A stretch of 64,000 bases of DNA from Rutidosis leptorrhynchoides (GCF_046630445.1 NC_092339.1:58372001-58436000), one strand, 5' to 3'. Positions 46,991-59,528 are shown, numbered from the stretch's first letter. Translations and numbers: made by a program. Notes: generated by a model from the sequence alone, not told the origin.

Positions 46991-49684
46991 TGAAAGGACC
47001 CGTCCTAATCTACCTGGACGAAGTCATCAACATTTGGTCCCATTGCGATGATCGGCTCCAAGTAATGTCCTTATATTGAGCAAATGCACAGCGGAAGACT
47101 TAATTCGTACCTGAGAATAAACATGCTTTAAAGTGTCAACCAAAAGGTTGGTGAGTTCATAGGTTTATCATAACAATCATTTCAATATGTTAATAGACCA
47201 CAAGATTTCATAATCATAAACATAATACACTCGCAAGTGTATGTAAAGCATTCTAAGTGGTTGAGCACTTGGTAACCATACTTAACATTTAATCAACGTC
47301 GCATATTCCCTTTATTATGAAATCTCACTACACCGTACCAAGTGTAGTCACTAAACGAAGTACTGTGCAACCGTTGAATACTGGTCGTCCAGTCCAGTTG
47401 GGGTTGTCAGGCCCGATAGATCTATCAACAGGATTCGCGTTTACAATACCCATGTAAATAGTAGTTACCAAGCTACAGGAAAATATGCCAGTGGTACAAC
47501 TCAACGTAGAATATATTTTTAAGTACTTGTGTCTATTTTGTAAACATTTATAAAAGCAGCGCATGTATTCTCAGCCCAAAAATATATATTGCAAAAGCAA
47601 TTAAAAAGGGAGCAAATGAAACTCACTTTTGCCTTGAAGGTATTTAATTCGACTTGGTCTCCGATAGATATCACGAACCTAAACATATATATAATATATC
47701 AACATATTTTCTTTTTAAGTAATCGTTACATATATATATACTTTTAATACTTTTAATATTTTCTTAGTCCGTAGTTAGCAGTCCGATGTTAGTGGTCCAC
47801 AATTAGTTGCTTAAATAAAATAAATAAAGACCTCATCGTATTCGTATTGATCAGAATTAATCTCGACCCATGGTACCATGTTGTCAAATGACGTGTTGCG
47901 TACATAAAGTACCGTGTTGTCAAATGACGTGTTGCGTACAATCATGAGGTCTTATGATTAATCTTCTCGTGTTGTTTACGGGTGGTCCTGAAATATATAA
48001 AATCAAATCATAAGTAATTATATATAAAATATCATATTAATTAGAAAAGATATGATTAATTTACTTTTTCTCCAAATATTTTCGTAGCTAAACTAGCTTC
48101 GGATACCCAATCTTGTTTTAGTCGTAGTTTCTTCATTACAACTCCGTTTTTGTTGGTTCAACTTGCCACTTCCTTGGATCGAGTCAAATTTTAAGAATAT
48201 GAACTAAAAATACCTTAGTTTGTATTCAAAATCATAGGTTATAGGTCAAACTTTGGTGAAACTTATGAAAGTGATCATTTTCCATCATAAAAACAACATT
48301 TAATGATCATTTTTCTAAAAATACTTACACTTTGAGTTAAACCATGAAATTTTTATGTGTTAACATATTCATAAGAAATATCATTTTTCCAGAACATGAA
48401 CTTCCAATTCAAACTTCAAGATGATTTTTAATTATCCAACCCAAAACAGCCCCCGGTTGCACTCTGACGACGTAGATTCAGTTTTTAAGATGTTCTTTGT
48501 AAAACCAAGTTATATCTTGTTAGGTTAGCATATCATTATGATATGTTACAGGTCTTGAAGTGTTTTAAAAGTCAAGTTAGAAGGATCTATTTAATTTTCG
48601 AACAAGTTTGAAATCATTCAAACTATGTTCTTGTTGTTAAAATTTTATACCACAAAATAAGATAGCTATATGAATATGAATTGAATAAGATTATGAACAA
48701 GGTTACTACCTCAAGTTACTTGGACAAAGTTACTTTAAAAGATAAGAAATAATCTTGGAATCAAAGAGTGGTGGAGTTAGATCAAAAGGTTGGAAGTAAA
48801 CTTCTTCAAATGGGTGGTTATTTTGATATGTTCTTGAAAGAGTTTTCTTATGGTGTTTAAGGCTTGTAATTGAAGCTAAATGATGGGGAAAATGCTTGGA
48901 GATGATCAAGTATGAAGTTAGGAGTATTTTGAGAGATAAATGAGGGTGTATATATGAGAAAATGGAGTGAAGAAATGGTGTTCATTTATAAAAACATTTT
49001 TAGTTTATAAAGAAAGAAAAGGATTCCTAATTTTGTTTTCTTACTAATAATTCATACTACTTGACAAATCCTAGTTACCTCATATCTAGGGCAGTAATAA
49101 TGTTGATTAGGATGTTGATTTGATGTGTATATACCAATAGTAAATACATATAGAAGCTGGGTATGATACGGGTACATATACCCTAGATATACGTATAGAA
49201 ATCTTGAGGAACGGAACGAGAATTCAAATATAGCTATCTTTTATGAATATACTTATATTGTTTTATGTATTTAAGTCCTTAAAAAGTGATTAAATACATT
49301 ATATATACGATACATGTATAAGCATTATAGATTATAAGTATATATATCAAAGAATGTTACGTATAGTTATCGTTTTGAAAACTTAAGTGAGTAGTTTCAA
49401 AATATACTTATAACTCATTGTCATTAGTACACAATGAGATGTTAAACCATCCTCAAATCATGTTAAATATATATAAATACATATATATACACAAATGTAT
49501 AATTATCGTATGTTATATAGTTCGTGATATCATCGGTCATATTGGACGGTCAAACGTTGTGTAAAACTCTTTTCAAAAACACAAGTCTCAACAATTTGGA
49601 TTGCTTATCATGTTGGTATGGTTTAATTTATGTAAATATTAATCTCATAAGTATAATTTGGTTGGAAAATTTCGGGTCATTACA
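46991..49684 (-). repeat. 3' LTR of E2 (2694 bp)
   Basis: Plus-strand TGAAAGGACCCG...CGGGTCATTACA. It is the near-identical partner of 56834-59528. Contains the shared LTR module (cagcggaag... aaccaaaaggttggtgag) near 47090-47155 and a doubled word gttgtcaaatgacgtgttgcgtac at about 47880-47942. Confidence 0.95.
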
Positions 49685-49725
49685 GTACCTACCCGTTAAA
49701 GAAATTTCGTCCCCGAAATTTGATA
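49685..49725 (-). other. E2 polypurine tract with palindrome
   Basis: On the element strand: AAATTTCG-GGGA-CGAAATTT, then ctttAACGGGTAGGTAC, directly before the LTR start TGTAATGACCC. Same arrangement as in E1 and A. Confidence 0.75.
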
Positions 49726-49859
49726 GAGGTTGTTATGGATAACAATAAGAAGGTTTTCATGACAAATATAAGGTGATAATGGAGTTTTATCATCATTGAG
49801 TAATGTAGATAAAACGATTCGATTATGCAAAGAATATAAATGAGACTATCGTAAAAGAG

Positions 49860-50127
49860 TGAGATGAGTAAAATATATTCGTCTTAACCGATGACGTAGT
49901 TATGATTGATTTCCGGGATTTAAGGGATTTAAAGAGAATCTTACGTAATAAGATTTGGTTCTTTGGTGATTAAGGAAATCAGGATATTCTTTGATTATAT
50001 GCAATAATCTGTTTCGATTGCTCTGTCGGATATTTCACTATAAATTCACCCCTTCGTTTCCTTATTTTCCACGACTCACACCTTCTATTCTTTCTCCCTT
50101 GATTCTTACTTTTTAGCATTCATCAAT
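49860..50127 (+). promoter_or_regulatory. Promoter-like DNA of the antisense ORF in E2
   Basis: TATA-like ctataaat at 50038-50045, 83 bases before the ATG at 50128. The leader is C/T-rich (cttcgtttccttattttcc), as in plant 5' leaders. This segment replaces, at the same place, the unrelated promoter-plus-ORF of E1. Confidence 0.45.
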
Positions 50128-50301
50128 ATGCTCCATCCAGTCCTGATTCTTGATATACTCCTAACTTTTATATCTGTCATTCTTCTTTTTCATCTACCAC
50201 TAGAAGAATCTATTTACTTCTACTATACTCTTGTGTTTATAGTGTTTCTAATTCTCCCGTGTCTCTATATTGCTATCTGCATCGATATACACGGTTTGTA
50301 A
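50128..50301 (+). CDS. Antisense ORF in E2: 57-aa two-helix membrane peptide
   Basis: An ORF on the strand opposite to E2. The start (MLHPVLILDILLTFISVILL) is one hydrophobic helix, followed by a short polar turn (HLPLEESIYF) and a second hydrophobic helix (TLVFIVFLILPCLYIAICI). A two-pass membrane hairpin is predicted from composition. No family recognised. It ends exactly where E1/E2 homology resumes (ttgtaatttc). Hydrophobic ORFs arise easily in T-rich DNA, so coding status is uncertain; the TATA box, the C/T-rich leader and the matching position of the E1 gene argue for it. Confidence 0.35.
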   Translation: MLHPVLILDILLTFISVILLFHLPLEESIYFYYTLVFIVFLILPCLYIAICIDIHGL

Positions 50302-51786
50302 TTTCGGGGTTATTATCGGAGTTTATATTCTTCATTATTTTTTGGAGCTTCATGCTTTCGTTTTTTTCTTCCCGACTTCGAGTCAAGCGAGTAATGGTCC
50401 GAAATTCGTAGATATGAAATTCAGAATGAACATAGCTAATGCTCTAAGAAGAAAATGGTAATAGAACGATTTTGATTTGTTAAATTACCAGAATACCCTG
50501 GAGATGACCGAGGCATCCAGAAAAATATTCTCTTGATATGTTTAGAGATTAGATAGAATGTAAGAGTCGTGTAAATGGCACATGATGACGGTACTGTGAA
50601 TCATCATGCTTCATTAGAAACTCAGCATGACTTACTGTAATATAATGACGTTGATCAAGTGTCATTATATTATACTAATCCATGCTTCAGTTCCCAACAC
50701 TACTTCAAAACATTCATATTTTAAACTCGAAGGTTTCAAAATTTAGAAACTAACACAGTTTCTTTTATGTTGCAGATATTACGGAGAGATAAATGATCTC
50801 AGATAAGAATAGTTGTGAAAATATCGCCAGAAATATGGAGGATATTTATAATAGAACATACGAGAATATCTTAGAATTTCTAATATCAATGGATGATGAA
50901 GAAGATCTGTCTGTGAAGGTTTAGAATGAGAAATAAGATGTTTGCTAACGATTTCAGCAGGCACAGAATCATTTGGATTCTTTGAAGGCAAACTTATTCT
51001 TTGTGATTTGTCCACGGCTTTCTTCATAGTTTCGCATAATCCGCTTTTCGGTACTAAATTTTCTATCGAGCGTTCCTAACACTCCTTTCTTTATCATCAA
51101 ACTTTTGGCCATTAAGATCATCTACAACATGCTGCTTCGTCAGCATTTTCAAAGTTAACTGATTTGGGTCATTGATTATCAAACCGAGGTAGTTTTAGGA
51201 GAATTGTGTTTTTAGAATGATTAATCGCTGATGGTAATATTGTGGAATATAAAAGGTTCCCCAGTAACAATTAAGAGTACGCATATATATCGTGATATAA
51301 TAAAGTTATTTCGGATGAAAAGTCGGAGTTGACTTGCTGGAGCTGTGACAAAATTAGCTACTTTGGAAAGGGATTGCAAAACGATCTTCGGTAATAACAA
51401 TGTCAAAGGAACTAGAACAGATACGTGTCAAACGTTTACTCAGTTTCCGAGGGTTTTTCAGGTGCATAACTATATGCATCAATCTTTTCTTCCATAGATG
51501 AAGTGCGGTTGGTTTATCCTCTCGATTGAGTTGTTTTTAAGAATCATGATAGATTTGAACGCTGATTGTAATCGTCGAGATACAATGAGGTTTAAGATGA
51601 AATCAAGTGGCAATCTTGAAGAAATGTTTAGTTTCATATGTTATAATCAATATTTTAATTCATTTTAATTGTCCAATGTCATTAGTCCACAGTCGATAGT
51701 CCACAGTAACAATCCAATAATTCATATATAGTTTAATATATAATATACAAATTAATTAATACGTGTCGTGACCCGTATAAGTCTCA

Positions 51787-51935
51787 GACTCGATCACAAC
51801 TCAAACTATATATATTATTGTAGAATCAACCTCAACCCTGTATAGAGAACTCGATCATTACTGCTATAGAGTGTCTATGGTAATTCCAAATAATATATAT
51901 AGATGCGTCGATATGATATGTCAAAACATTGTAAA
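51787..51935 (-). repeat. Fragment resembling family A LTR inside E2
   Basis: The stretch gatcacaactcaaactatatat... aaaacattgta resembles the inside of the family A LTR at about 43220-43360. The solo LTR inserts at its end, and the words continue on the other side (tatacgtgtc). So E2 carried a short LTR-like piece before the solo LTR arrived. Confidence 0.6.
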
Positions 51936-54900
51936 TGAAATGTCCCGTTCTTATTGATTAAAAACGTTCCATATTAATTGATTTCGTTGCGATGTTTTGA
52001 CCTCTATATGAGACGTTTTTCAAAGACTGCATTCATTTTAAAACAAACCATAACCTTTATTTCATCAATAAAGGTTTAAAAAGCTTTACGTGGATTATCA
52101 AATAACGATAATCTAAAATATCCTGTTTACACACAACCATTACATAATGGTTTACAATACAAATATGTTACAACAAAATAAGTTTCTTGAATGCAGTTTT
52201 TACACAATATCATACAAGCATGGACTCCAAATATCGTCCTTATTTAAGTATGCGACAGCGGAAGCTCTTAATAATCACCTGAGAATAAACATGCTTAAAA
52301 CGTCAACAAAAATGTTGGTGACTTATAGGTTTAACCTATATATATCAAATCATAATAATAGACCACAAGATTTCATATTTCAATACACATCCCATACATA
52401 GAGATAAAAATCATTCATATGGTGAACACCTGGTAACCGACATTAACAAGATGCATATATAAGAATATCCCCATCATTCCGGGACACCCTTCGGATATGA
52501 TATAAATTTCGAAGTACTAAAGCATCCGGTACTTTGGATGGGGTTTGTTAAGCCCAATAGATCTATCTTTAGGATTCGCGTCAATTAGGGTGTCTGTTCC
52601 CTAATTCTTAGATTACCAGACTTAATAAAAAGGGGCATATTCGATTTCGATAATTCAACCATAGAATGTAGTTTCACGTACTTGTGTCTATTTTGTAAAT
52701 CATTTATAAAACCTGCATGTATTCTCATCCCAAAAATATTAGATTTTAAAAGTGGGACTATAACTCACTTTCACAGATTTTTACTTCGTCGGGAAGTAAG
52801 ACTTGGCCACTGGTTGATTCACGAACCTATAACAATATATACATATATATCAAAGTATGTTCAAAATATATTTACAACACTTTTAATATATTTTGATGTT
52901 TTAAGTTTATTAAGTCAGCTGTCCTCGTTAGTAACCTACAACTAGTTGTCCACAGTTAGATGTACAGAAATAAATCGATAAATATTATCTTGAATCAATC
53001 CACGACCCAGTGTATACGTATCTCAGTATTGATCACAACTCAAACTATATATATTTTGGAATCAACCTCAACCCTGTATAGCTAACTCCAACATTCACAT
53101 ATAGAGTGTCTATGGTTGTTCCGAAATATATATAGATGTGTCGACATGATAGGTCGAAACATTGTATACGTGTCTATGGTATCTCAAGATTACATAATAT
53201 ACAATACAAGTTGATTAAGTTATGGTTGGAATAGATTTGTTACCAATTTTCACGTAGCTAAAATGAGAAAAAATTATCCAATCTTGTTTTACCCATAACT
53301 TCTTCATTTTAAATCCGTTTTGAGTGAATAAAATTGCTATGGTTTCATATTGAACTCTATTTTATGAATCTAAACATAAAAAGTATAGGTTTATAGTCAT
53401 AAAAATAAGCTACAAGTAGTTTTTGTAAAGGTAGTCATTTCAGTCGAAAGAACGACGTCTAGATGACCATTTTAGAAAACATACTTCCACTTTGAGTTTA
53501 ACCATAATTTTTGGATATAGTTTCATGTTCATAATAAAAATCATTTTCTCAGAATAACAACTTTTAAATCAAAGTTTATCATAGTTTTTAATTAACTAAC
53601 CCAAAACAGCCCGCGGTGTTACTACGACGGCGTAAATCCGGTTTTACGGTGTTTTTCGTGTTTCCAGGTTTTAAATCATTAAGTTAGCATATCATATAGA
53701 TATAGAACATGTGTTTAGTTGATTTTAAAAGTCAAGTTAGAAGGATTAACTTTTGTTTGCGAACAAGTTTAGAATTAACTAAACTATGTTCTAGTGATTA
53801 CAAGTTTAAACCTTCGAATAAGATAGCTTTATATATATGAATCGAATGATGTTATGAACATCATTACTACCTTAAGTTCCTTGGATAAACCTACTGGAAA
53901 AGAGAAAAATGGATCTAGCTTCAACGGATCCTTGGATGGCTCGAAGTTCTTGAAGCAGAATCATGACACGAAAACAAGTTCAAGTAAGATCATCACTTGA
54001 AATAAGATTGTTATAGTTATAGAAATTGAACCAAAGTTTGAATATGATTATTACCTTGTATTAGAATGATAACCTACTGTAATAAACAAAGATTTCTTGA
54101 GGTTGGATGATCACCTTACAAGATTGGAAGTGAGCTAGCAAACTTGAAAGTATTCTTGATTTTATGTAACTAGAACTTGTAGAATATATGAAGAACACTT
54201 AGAACTTGAAGATAGAACTTGAGAGAGATCAATTAGATGAAGAAAATTGAAGAATAAAAGTGTTTTTTGGTGTTTTTGGTCGTTGGTGTATGGATTAGGT
54301 ATAAAGGATATGTAATTTTGTTTTCATGTAAATAAGTCATGAATGATTACTCATATTTTTGTAATTTTATGAGATATTTCATGCTAGTTTCCAAATGATG
54401 GTTCCCACATGTATTAGGTGACTCACATGGGCTGCTAAGAGCTGATCATTGGAGTGTATATACCAATAGTACATACATCTAAAAGCTGTGTATTGTACGA
54501 GTACGAATACGGGTGCATACGAGTAGAATTGTTGATGAAACTGAACGAGGATGTAATTGTAAGCATTTTTGTTAAGTAGAAGTATTTTGATAAGTGTATT
54601 GAAGTCTTTCAAAAGTGTATAAATACATATTAAAACACTACATGTATATACATTTTAACTGAGTCGTTAAGTCATCGTTAGTCGTTACATGTAAGTATTG
54701 TTTTGAAACCCTTAGGTTAACGATCTTGTTAAATGTTGTTAACCCAGTGTTTATAATATCAAATGAGATTTTAAATTATTATATTATCATGATATTATCA
54801 TGTATGAATATCTCTTAATATGATATATATCCATTAAATGTCTTTACAACGATAATCGTTTCATATATGTCTCGTTTAAAAAATCATTAAGTTAGTAGTC

Positions 54901-55189
54901 TTGTTTTTACATATGTAGTTCATTGTTAATATACTTAATAATATGTTTACTTATCATAGTATCATGTTAACTATATATATATATCCATATATATGTCATC
55001 ATATAGTTTTTACAAGTTTTAACGTTCGTGAATCACCGGTCAACTTGGGTGGTCAATTGTCTATATGAAACATATTTCAATTAATCAAGTCTTAACAAGT
55101 TTGATTGCTTAACATGTTGGAAACATTTAATCATGTAAATATCAATCTCAATTAATATATATAAACATGGAAAAGTTCGGGTCACTACA
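51936..55189 (-). mobile_element. Solo LTR of family A (3254 bp) nested in E2
   Basis: Plus-strand TGAAATGTCCCG...CGGGTCACTACA, with no internal region next to either end. Flanks gtaaa (51931-51935) and gtata (55190-55194) match at four of five bases, a slightly decayed target duplication. Very similar to the element A LTR at 42129-45429. It has a much shorter (AT)n run than that copy. Confidence 0.88.
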
Positions 55190-55209
55190 GTATACGTGTC
55201 CCGATATTT

Positions 55210-55300
55210 AAAGTGCGTAAAATAATTATAGAAATTAAATGACGATAAATAAAAGTGCGATAATTAAATTGCGATAAATAAACTGCGATAAATAAAATGT
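55210..55300 (+). repeat. Short tandem words aaagtgcgataattaaat in E2
   Basis: Several imperfect copies of (aaa/aat)(g/c)tgcgata(a)(t/a)taaa follow the nested solo LTR. Non-coding. Confidence 0.6.
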
Positions 55301-55579
55301 AATCAGCTAGCTAGGAACAGTTAGCGTGGATTCTTAACAAAAATTTTCATAGTTAATTTGTTTGTTTCTAACAGATTTTATTTTGTCATATGTTTTCTTC
55401 ATATGCCACTTGTTGGATTCTGGGAAGTCAAAATCCAAATATGAAATTGAATGAAAATGGTTATTCTGCGGTGAACGGATACGTATATCGGTGGCTGTAA
55501 GTAGGATAGTAAATGACTGTTGAATCAGCTTCGACGAATGTACAATGTAACTTATTAAGATGAAATCTAATTATTCCTT

Positions 55580-55600
55580 GGGTATTACCTACCCGTTAAA
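55580..55600 (-). other. Internal polypurine-tract-like hairpin in E2
   Basis: The block gggtattacctacccgttaa repeats the tract next to the 3' LTR. GGGTA and TACCC pair. It lies about 1240 bases from the 5' LTR border, as in E1. It is followed by an A-run. Confidence 0.6.
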
Positions 55601-56098
55601 AAAAAAAATTCACCATTAATATTTTGTACAAAAGAACTTTTAATTACAATCTTTATGAAAACATATATACATATATATTTTCTTCAGATGAAATCATGAA
55701 TTTAATGAGTTAATATGATATTAATCTCATTTGCTTTTCGGTTTGAGCTAGAATAAGAAATCTCTAAAACTTTTTGAAACCACATATTCTTCGCAGAATA
55801 TCAATGAAGTTATGGATCAATACTTCATCGTTCATTATTGTTGGTACTCCTTGGTATCAATGGTGCGTATGATGTTGATGTTTGTGGGACAGATTATGAT
55901 GTTGAGACGTGTGATGCGGATGTTGTTTGTTAGTGGTGATGATGGTATTGTTGATGTTATTGATGGTGGTGCTGATTATGCTGCTGGTGCTGCTGCTGGT
56001 GTTTACAACCTTCTCACCATGTTCTCCAAAGCCGTCATGCGAGCGCGAAGTTCGTTAACTTCTGCTAGTACACCGGGATGATTGGCGGTTAGAGCGAG

Positions 56099-56422
56099 TT
56101 AATGAACAAGATTTGTAATATGGGATAGTATATAATCGTGACGAGATACTCTAGAAATGAGAGAGAAAATGGTGTTTCGAATAGGTTCACCGGTAAGTGC
56201 TTCAGGTTCATCGCCAAGAGGGCAATTTGGTGGATGGAATGGATCACTTTCTTCTTGTCTCCAGTGATTTAGTATATTACGAACCCATCCCCAATTCATC
56301 CAGAATAGATGATGGGAAATTGGTTGATCCATTCCGATGACGCTGCTTTCGGAGCCCGAATGGAAATTCATATCGGCATAACTGTCGGAATCTGAAGAAT
56401 TCAAACTAGTTGCGGAATCCAT
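56099..56422 (-). CDS. Short sense ORF after the E2 leader, 107 aa, gag-position
   Basis: Starts MDSATSLNSSDSDSYADM at 56422 and is the first sense ORF after the primer site. It is Ser/Asp-rich at first, then has a Trp/His-rich part (HHLFWMNWGWVRNILNHW) and PFHPPNCPLGDEPEALTGEP. E1 holds a decayed relative near 40980-41100. The position suggests a gag-like or leader protein, but I see no capsid or zinc-knuckle motif. Family not recognised; fossil. Confidence 0.4.
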   Translation of the reverse strand: MDSATSLNSSDSDSYADMNFHSGSESSVIGMDQPISHHLFWMNWGWVRNILNHWRQEESDPFHPPNCPLGDEPEALTGEPIRNTIFSLISRVSRHDYILSHITNLVH

Positions 56423-56651
56423 CTTGTATAATGGGGAAAATGAATTTTTGGTATGGAATAGATTATAGGAGTTAGATTTGGTACTCTTCAATACATAATT
56501 TACATATGTATATATAATACCAAAATCCCATAAATTACGAAGAATCTTTGAAAAGATATCAGTCAAAGTTCGCAATAACAGATATGCTAAGATAAGAATT
56601 CATCTATACACTATCAATGCAGTAAATGCAGTAAAACGTGTCTAGACTTAT

Positions 56652-56722
56652 GAATGATAAGCAGGTAATTTCCTAAGGATGATAAGCAAATGATTTCCGA
56701 CTAGAAATGATAAGCAAAACTT
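56652..56722 (-). repeat. Leader direct repeats (tgcttatcatt) in E2
   Basis: Three copies of atgataagca with different tails, matching those of E1 at 41338-41412, between primer site and first sense ORF. Confidence 0.65.
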
Positions 56723-56819
56723 TTGACATGTAGACACGGTCGAAGTCCAGACTCATTAATGCATCCTAATAACTACTAGTTAGACACGCTAATGCAAGAC
56801 CTGGTTCGCTACGACCACT

Positions 56820-56831
56820 GCTCTGATACCA
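56820..56831 (-). other. tRNA-Met primer-binding site of E2
   Basis: Element strand TGGTATCAGAGC, an exact 12-base match to the plant initiator-Met tRNA site, two bases inside the 5' LTR border at 56834. Confidence 0.95.
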
Positions 56832-56833
56832 AC

Positions 56834-59528
56834 TGAAAGGACCCGTCCTAATCCACCTGGACGAAGTCATCAACATTTGGTCCCATTGCGATGATCGGCT
56901 CCAAGTAATGTCCTTATATTGAGCAAATGCACAGCGGAAGACTTAATTCGTACCTGAGAATAAACATGCTTTAAAGTGTCAACCAAAAGGTTGGTGAGTT
57001 CATAGGTTTATCATAACAATCATTTCAATATGTTAATAGACCACAAGATTTCATAATCATAAACATAATACACTCGCAAGTGTATGTAAAGCATTCTAAG
57101 TGGTTGAGCACTTGGTAACCATACTTAACATTTAATCAACGTCGCATATTCCCTTTATTATGAAATCTCACTACACCGTACCAAGTGTAGTCACCAAAAT
57201 GAAGTACTGTGCAACCGTTGAATACTGGTCGTCCAGTCCGATTGGGGTTGTCAGGCCCGATAGATCTATCAACAGGATTCGCGTTTACAATACCCATGTA
57301 AATAGTAGTTACCAAGCTACAGGAAAATATGCCAGTGGTACAACTCAACGTAGAATATATTTTTAAGTACTTGTGTTTATTTTGTAAACATTTATAAAAG
57401 CAGCGCATGTATTCTCAGCCCAAAAATATATATTGCAAAAGCAATTAAAAAGGGAGCAAATGAAACTCACTTTTACCTTGAAGGTATTTAATTCGACTTG
57501 GTCTCCGATAGATATCACGAACCTAACCATATATATAATATATCAACATATTTTCTTTTTAAGTAATCGTTACATATATATATACTTTTAATACTTTTAA
57601 TATTTTCTTAGTCCGTAGTTAGCAGTCCGATGTTAGTGGTCCACAATTAGTTGCTTAAATAAAATAAATAAAGACCTCATCGTATTCGTATTGATCAGAA
57701 TTAATCTCGACCCATGGTACCATGTTGTCAAATGACGTGTTGCGTACATAAAATACCGTGTTGTCAAATGACGTGTTGCGTACAATCATGAGGTCTTATG
57801 ATTAATCTTCTCGTGTTGTTTACGGGTGGTCCTGAAATGTATAAAATCAAATCATAAGTAATTATATATAAAATATCATATTAATTAGAAAAGATATGAT
57901 TAATTTACTTTTTCTCCAAATATTTTCGTAGCTAAACTAGCTTCGGATACCCAATCTTGTTTTAGTCGTAGTTTCTTCATTACAACTCTGTTTTTGTTGG
58001 TTCAACTTGCCACTTCCTTGGATCGAGTCAAGTTTTAAGAATATGAACTGAAAATACCTTAGTTTGTATTCGAAATCATAGGTTATAGGTCAAACTTTGG
58101 TGAAACTTATGAAAATGATCATTTTCCATCATAAAAACAACATTTAATGATCATTTTTCTAAAAATACTTACACTTTGAGTTAAACCATGAAATTTTTAT
58201 GTGTTAACATATTCATAAGAAATATCATTTTTCCAGAACATGAACTTCCAATTCAAAGTTCAAGATGATTTTTAATTATCCAACCCAAAACAGCCCCCGG
58301 TTGCACTCTGACGACGTAGATTCAGTTTTTAAGATGTTCTTTGTAAAACCAAGTTATATCTTGTTAGGTTAGCATACCATTATGATATGTTACAGGTCTT
58401 GAAGTGTTTTAAAAGTCAAGTTAGAAGGATCTATTTAATTTGCGAACAAGTTTGAAATCATTCAAACTATGTTCTTGTTGTTAAAATTTTATACCACAAA
58501 ATAAGATAGCTATATGAATATGAATTGAATAAGATTATGAACAAGGTTACTACCTCAAGTTACTTGGACAAAGTTACTTTAAAAGATAAGAAATAATCTT
58601 GGAATCAAAGAGTGGTGGAGTTAGATCAAAAGGTTGGAAGTAAACTTCTTCAAATGGGTGGTTATTTTGATATGTTCTTGAAAGAGTTTTCTTATGGTGT
58701 TTAAGGCTTGTAATTGAAGCTAAATGATGGGGAAAATGCTTGGAGATGATCAAGTATGAAGTTAGGAGTATTTTGAGAGATAAATGAGGGTGTATATATG
58801 AGAAAATGGAGTGAAGAAATGGTGTTCATTTATAAAAACGTTTTTAGTTTATAAAGAAAGAAAAGGATTCCTAATTTTGTTTTCTTACTAATAATTCATA
58901 CTACTTGACAAATCCTAGTTACCTCATATCTAGGGCAGTAATAATGTTGATTAGGATGTTGATTTGATGTGTATATACCAATAGTAAGTACATATAGAAG
59001 CTGGGTATGATACGGGTACATATACCCTAGATATACGTATAGAAATCCTGAGGAACGGAACGAGAATTCAAATATAGCTATCTTTTGTGAATATACTTAT
59101 ATTGTTTTATGTATTTAAGTCCTTAAAAAGTGATTAAATACATTATATATACGATACATGTATAAGCATTATAGATTATAAGTATATATATCAAAGAATG
59201 TTACGTATAGTTATCATTTTGAAAACTTAAGTGAGTAGTTTCAAAATATACTTATAACTCATTGTCATTAGTACACAATGAGATGTTAAACCATCCTTAA
59301 ATCATGTTAAATATATATAAATACATATATATACACAAACGTATAATTATCGTATGTTATATAGTTCGTGATATCATCGGTCATATTGGACGGTCAAACG
59401 TTGTGTAAAACTCTTTTCAAAAACACAAGTCTCAACAATTTGGATTGCTTATCATGTTGGTATGGTTTAATTTATGTAAATATTAATCTCATAAGTATAA
59501 TTTGGTTGGAAAATTCCGGGTCATTACA
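56834..59528 (-). repeat. 5' LTR of E2 (2695 bp)
   Basis: Plus-strand TGAAAGGACCCG...CCGGGTCATTACA. Partner of 46991-49684. Followed by target duplication atcgg and RNase H sequence of element A. Confidence 0.95.

Larger units (their letters stand above)
46991..59528 (-). mobile_element. E2: complete pol-less LTR retrotransposon with TSD atcgg
   Basis: Fossil non-autonomous element read right to left: 5' LTR 56834-59528, primer site 56820-56831, leader repeats, short gag-like ORF, internal polypurine-like hairpin 55580, internal region, antisense cassette ~49860-50301, tract 49685-49725, 3' LTR 46991-49684. Target duplication atcgg at 46986-46990 and 59529-59533, within pol of element A. No reverse transcriptase or integrase is recognisable. 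The LTRs differ at about 25 of ~2694 positions by eye (about 0.9%), suggesting some 0.3-0.4 million years at 1.3e-8 per site per year. A solo LTR of family A was later inserted at 51936. Confidence 0.9.

Noticed and set aside
43000-53000. Segmental duplication of host DNA (near-identical 3-kb blocks at 42129 and 51936; 2.7-kb blocks at 46991 and 56834)
   Set aside because: The blocks have LTR termini, primer sites and target duplications, so they are LTRs of nested elements.
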